Below are positions 5,244 to 6,042 of a DNA stretch of 6,042 nt, piece by piece (position 1 is the first letter of the stretch; each line of letters starts with the position of its first letter). The notes beneath the pieces were generated by a model that was not told the DNA's origin, did no database searches, and was given only the letters and a program-made list of their open reading frames with translations. A program made the translations under genes and the position numbers. The stretch is from Chloroflexota bacterium (GTDB lineage Bacteria; Chloroflexota; Anaerolineae; Caldilineales; Caldilineaceae), in contig QEUW01000463.1 in the NCBI GenBank assembly GCA_003577005.1, forward strand, positions 1-6,042. Direction: 5' to 3'.

Positions 5244-6042
5244 TCAATCTTGTGGTTGAAGGGCTCCGAGTAGCTTCTGATTATCGGGGTGGCTCAGAAA
5301 GGTGTTGAATTCCATGAAATAATCCTCAGGGTCGTAGCCGACAAAGGCGCGGTAGCGATCCCGAGTGACGATCTCCTCGGTGCGCAGGCGGAACTGGGGC
5401 TTGCCCCGCAACCGCTCAAACCAGACGTCAATGTCGTCAGTCAGCAGAGAGATGGTGGCGGCTTTCTGTTCCGTATAGGGGTGCAGGCCCTGGCCGGCAA
5501 TGACCGGACCGAGAAAGCCCGAAGGCGATGTCTGGTAAATGCGGGCAAAGCCCTGGTCAACCACCTGCTCAAGTCCCAACGCCGTTGTATAGAAACGGGA
5601 GATCGCCTCGATGTCCTGGTAGTAGAGCCAGAGAACCGTGGCGGTGATGCCCAATTGTGCCGGTCGCGCCGGTCGCAGCGTCTCGCCAGAGGTGGGGTAT
5701 GTGGGCGAGATCGCCGCCAGCCGGGGCAGGAGTTGGGCGTTTTCGGGGTGGCCGTTGAAACGCTCGAACTCCAAAAAATAACCCTCCGGATCCAGCGCCA
5801 CAAAGCCATCATGCGCCTGGCCGGGCGTGATCTGTAACGCCCGGTGCATCGTCACCCCCTGCCGGGTCAAATATTCGTACCACGCTTCGACCTCCTCGCT
5901 CACCAGCGCCAGCGTGACCGTCTTGGGTTCTTCGGCGCTGTGTATGCCCTTGGTTGCATCCACCAGCGTGAGGAATGACGATTGCGCAAGCTGTACGATT
6001 TTGGCGAATCCGTAATCCGCAACCACCGTAGCGCCGATGATC
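5244..6042 (-). CDS. tandem VOC-family (glyoxalase/bleomycin-resistance/dioxygenase fold) protein, N-terminus beyond right edge
   Basis: The frame is open from the right edge to a TGA at 5244-5246, giving 265 residues of two repeated VOC modules. Numbered from the first full codon, copy 1 (1-95) lacks its first strand. Copy 2 (about 130-250) is complete and begins GITATVLWLYYQDIE, then RFYTTALGLEQVV. The copies align: IIGATVVADYGFAKI with ALGLEQVVDQGFARI, and LDPEGYFLEFERF with YDPEDYFMEFNTF. By this alignment about 25-30 residues are missing, so the real start lies beyond 6042; an in-frame GTG at 6024-6026 falls inside the fold and is not the start. VOC enzymes usually bind metal through His and Glu. 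The Glu of the FLEF/FMEF strand is kept in both copies, but where ligand His is common the sequence reads TATVLWL, TVTLALV and TISLLTD. A binding or non-metal role is therefore as likely as extradiol-dioxygenase activity. The 27-nt gap to the binding-protein gene implies co-transcription. Confidence 0.82.
   Translation of the reverse strand, partial: IIGATVVADYGFAKIVQLAQSSFLTLVDATKGIHSAEEPKTVTLALVSEEVEAWYEYLTRQGVTMHRALQITPGQAHDGFVALDPEGYFLEFERFNGHPENAQLLPRLAAISPTYPTSGETLRPARPAQLGITATVLWLYYQDIEAISRFYTTALGLEQVVDQGFARIYQTSPSGFLGPVIAGQGLHPYTEQKAATISLLTDDIDVWFERLRGKPQFRLRTEEIVTRDRYRAFVGYDPEDYFMEFNTFLSHPDNQKLLGALQPQD

Noticed and set aside
5289..5837. Plus-strand open frame opposite the VOC gene
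   Set aside because: It is the antisense of two aligned VOC modules; no independent evidence of coding.
1..6042. CRISPR array, insertion sequence, tRNA, riboswitch or toxin-antitoxin pair
   Set aside because: I looked on both strands and saw no regularly spaced direct repeats, transposase motifs, cloverleaf-like sequence or paired small genes.

Overview
The window comes from a GC-rich bacterial chromosome. I infer Chloroflexota (Caldilineae- or Anaerolineae-like), with Actinomycetota as the alternative. The grounds are the GC-rich codon use, a LuxR-type HD-domain regulator style common in those phyla, a lipoprotein family-5 solute-binding protein with an Ala/Pro/Thr linker, and a luciferase-like (LLM) oxidoreductase. 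There is no rRNA, tRNA or marker gene to prove this. I see no mobile element, CRISPR array or RNA gene.

Layout, left to right: (1) The left edge holds the first 184 codons of a minus-strand HD-domain protein that runs off the window. (2) A roughly 230-bp divergent intergenic region holds several inverted repeats, including one strong operator candidate close to the next gene. (3) A plus-strand LLM-class flavin/F420-type oxidoreductase, 331 aa, starts at 787 rather than at an upstream TTG. (4) A short convergent gap has weak hairpins. (5) A long minus-strand unit, read right to left, carries a tandem-VOC protein (its N-terminus lies beyond the right edge), a peptide/nickel-type (family 5) lipoprotein solute-binding protein, a DppB-like permease and a DppC-like permease. 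Gaps are 27, 53 and 12 nt, which fits one operon.

The ABC genes form the extracellular receptor and the membrane channel of an importer of the dipeptide/oligopeptide/nickel superfamily. No ATPase is encoded here, so it must lie beyond the right edge or be shared from elsewhere. The VOC protein leads this part of the operon, and an oxidoreductase gene sits convergently beside it. A plausible but unproven reading is uptake of a small organic compound together with proteins that bind or oxidise it.

The best non-coding signal is a perfect 16-bp inverted repeat (3645-3683) between the binding-protein and DppB genes. Read on the minus strand it is followed by a T-rich run, and it leaves no room for an ordinary ribosome-binding site before the permease start. 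It probably works as an intra-operon attenuator or mRNA stabiliser that sets binding protein above permease. I did not find a clearly new biological system; the genes are recognisable families in a moderately unusual arrangement.
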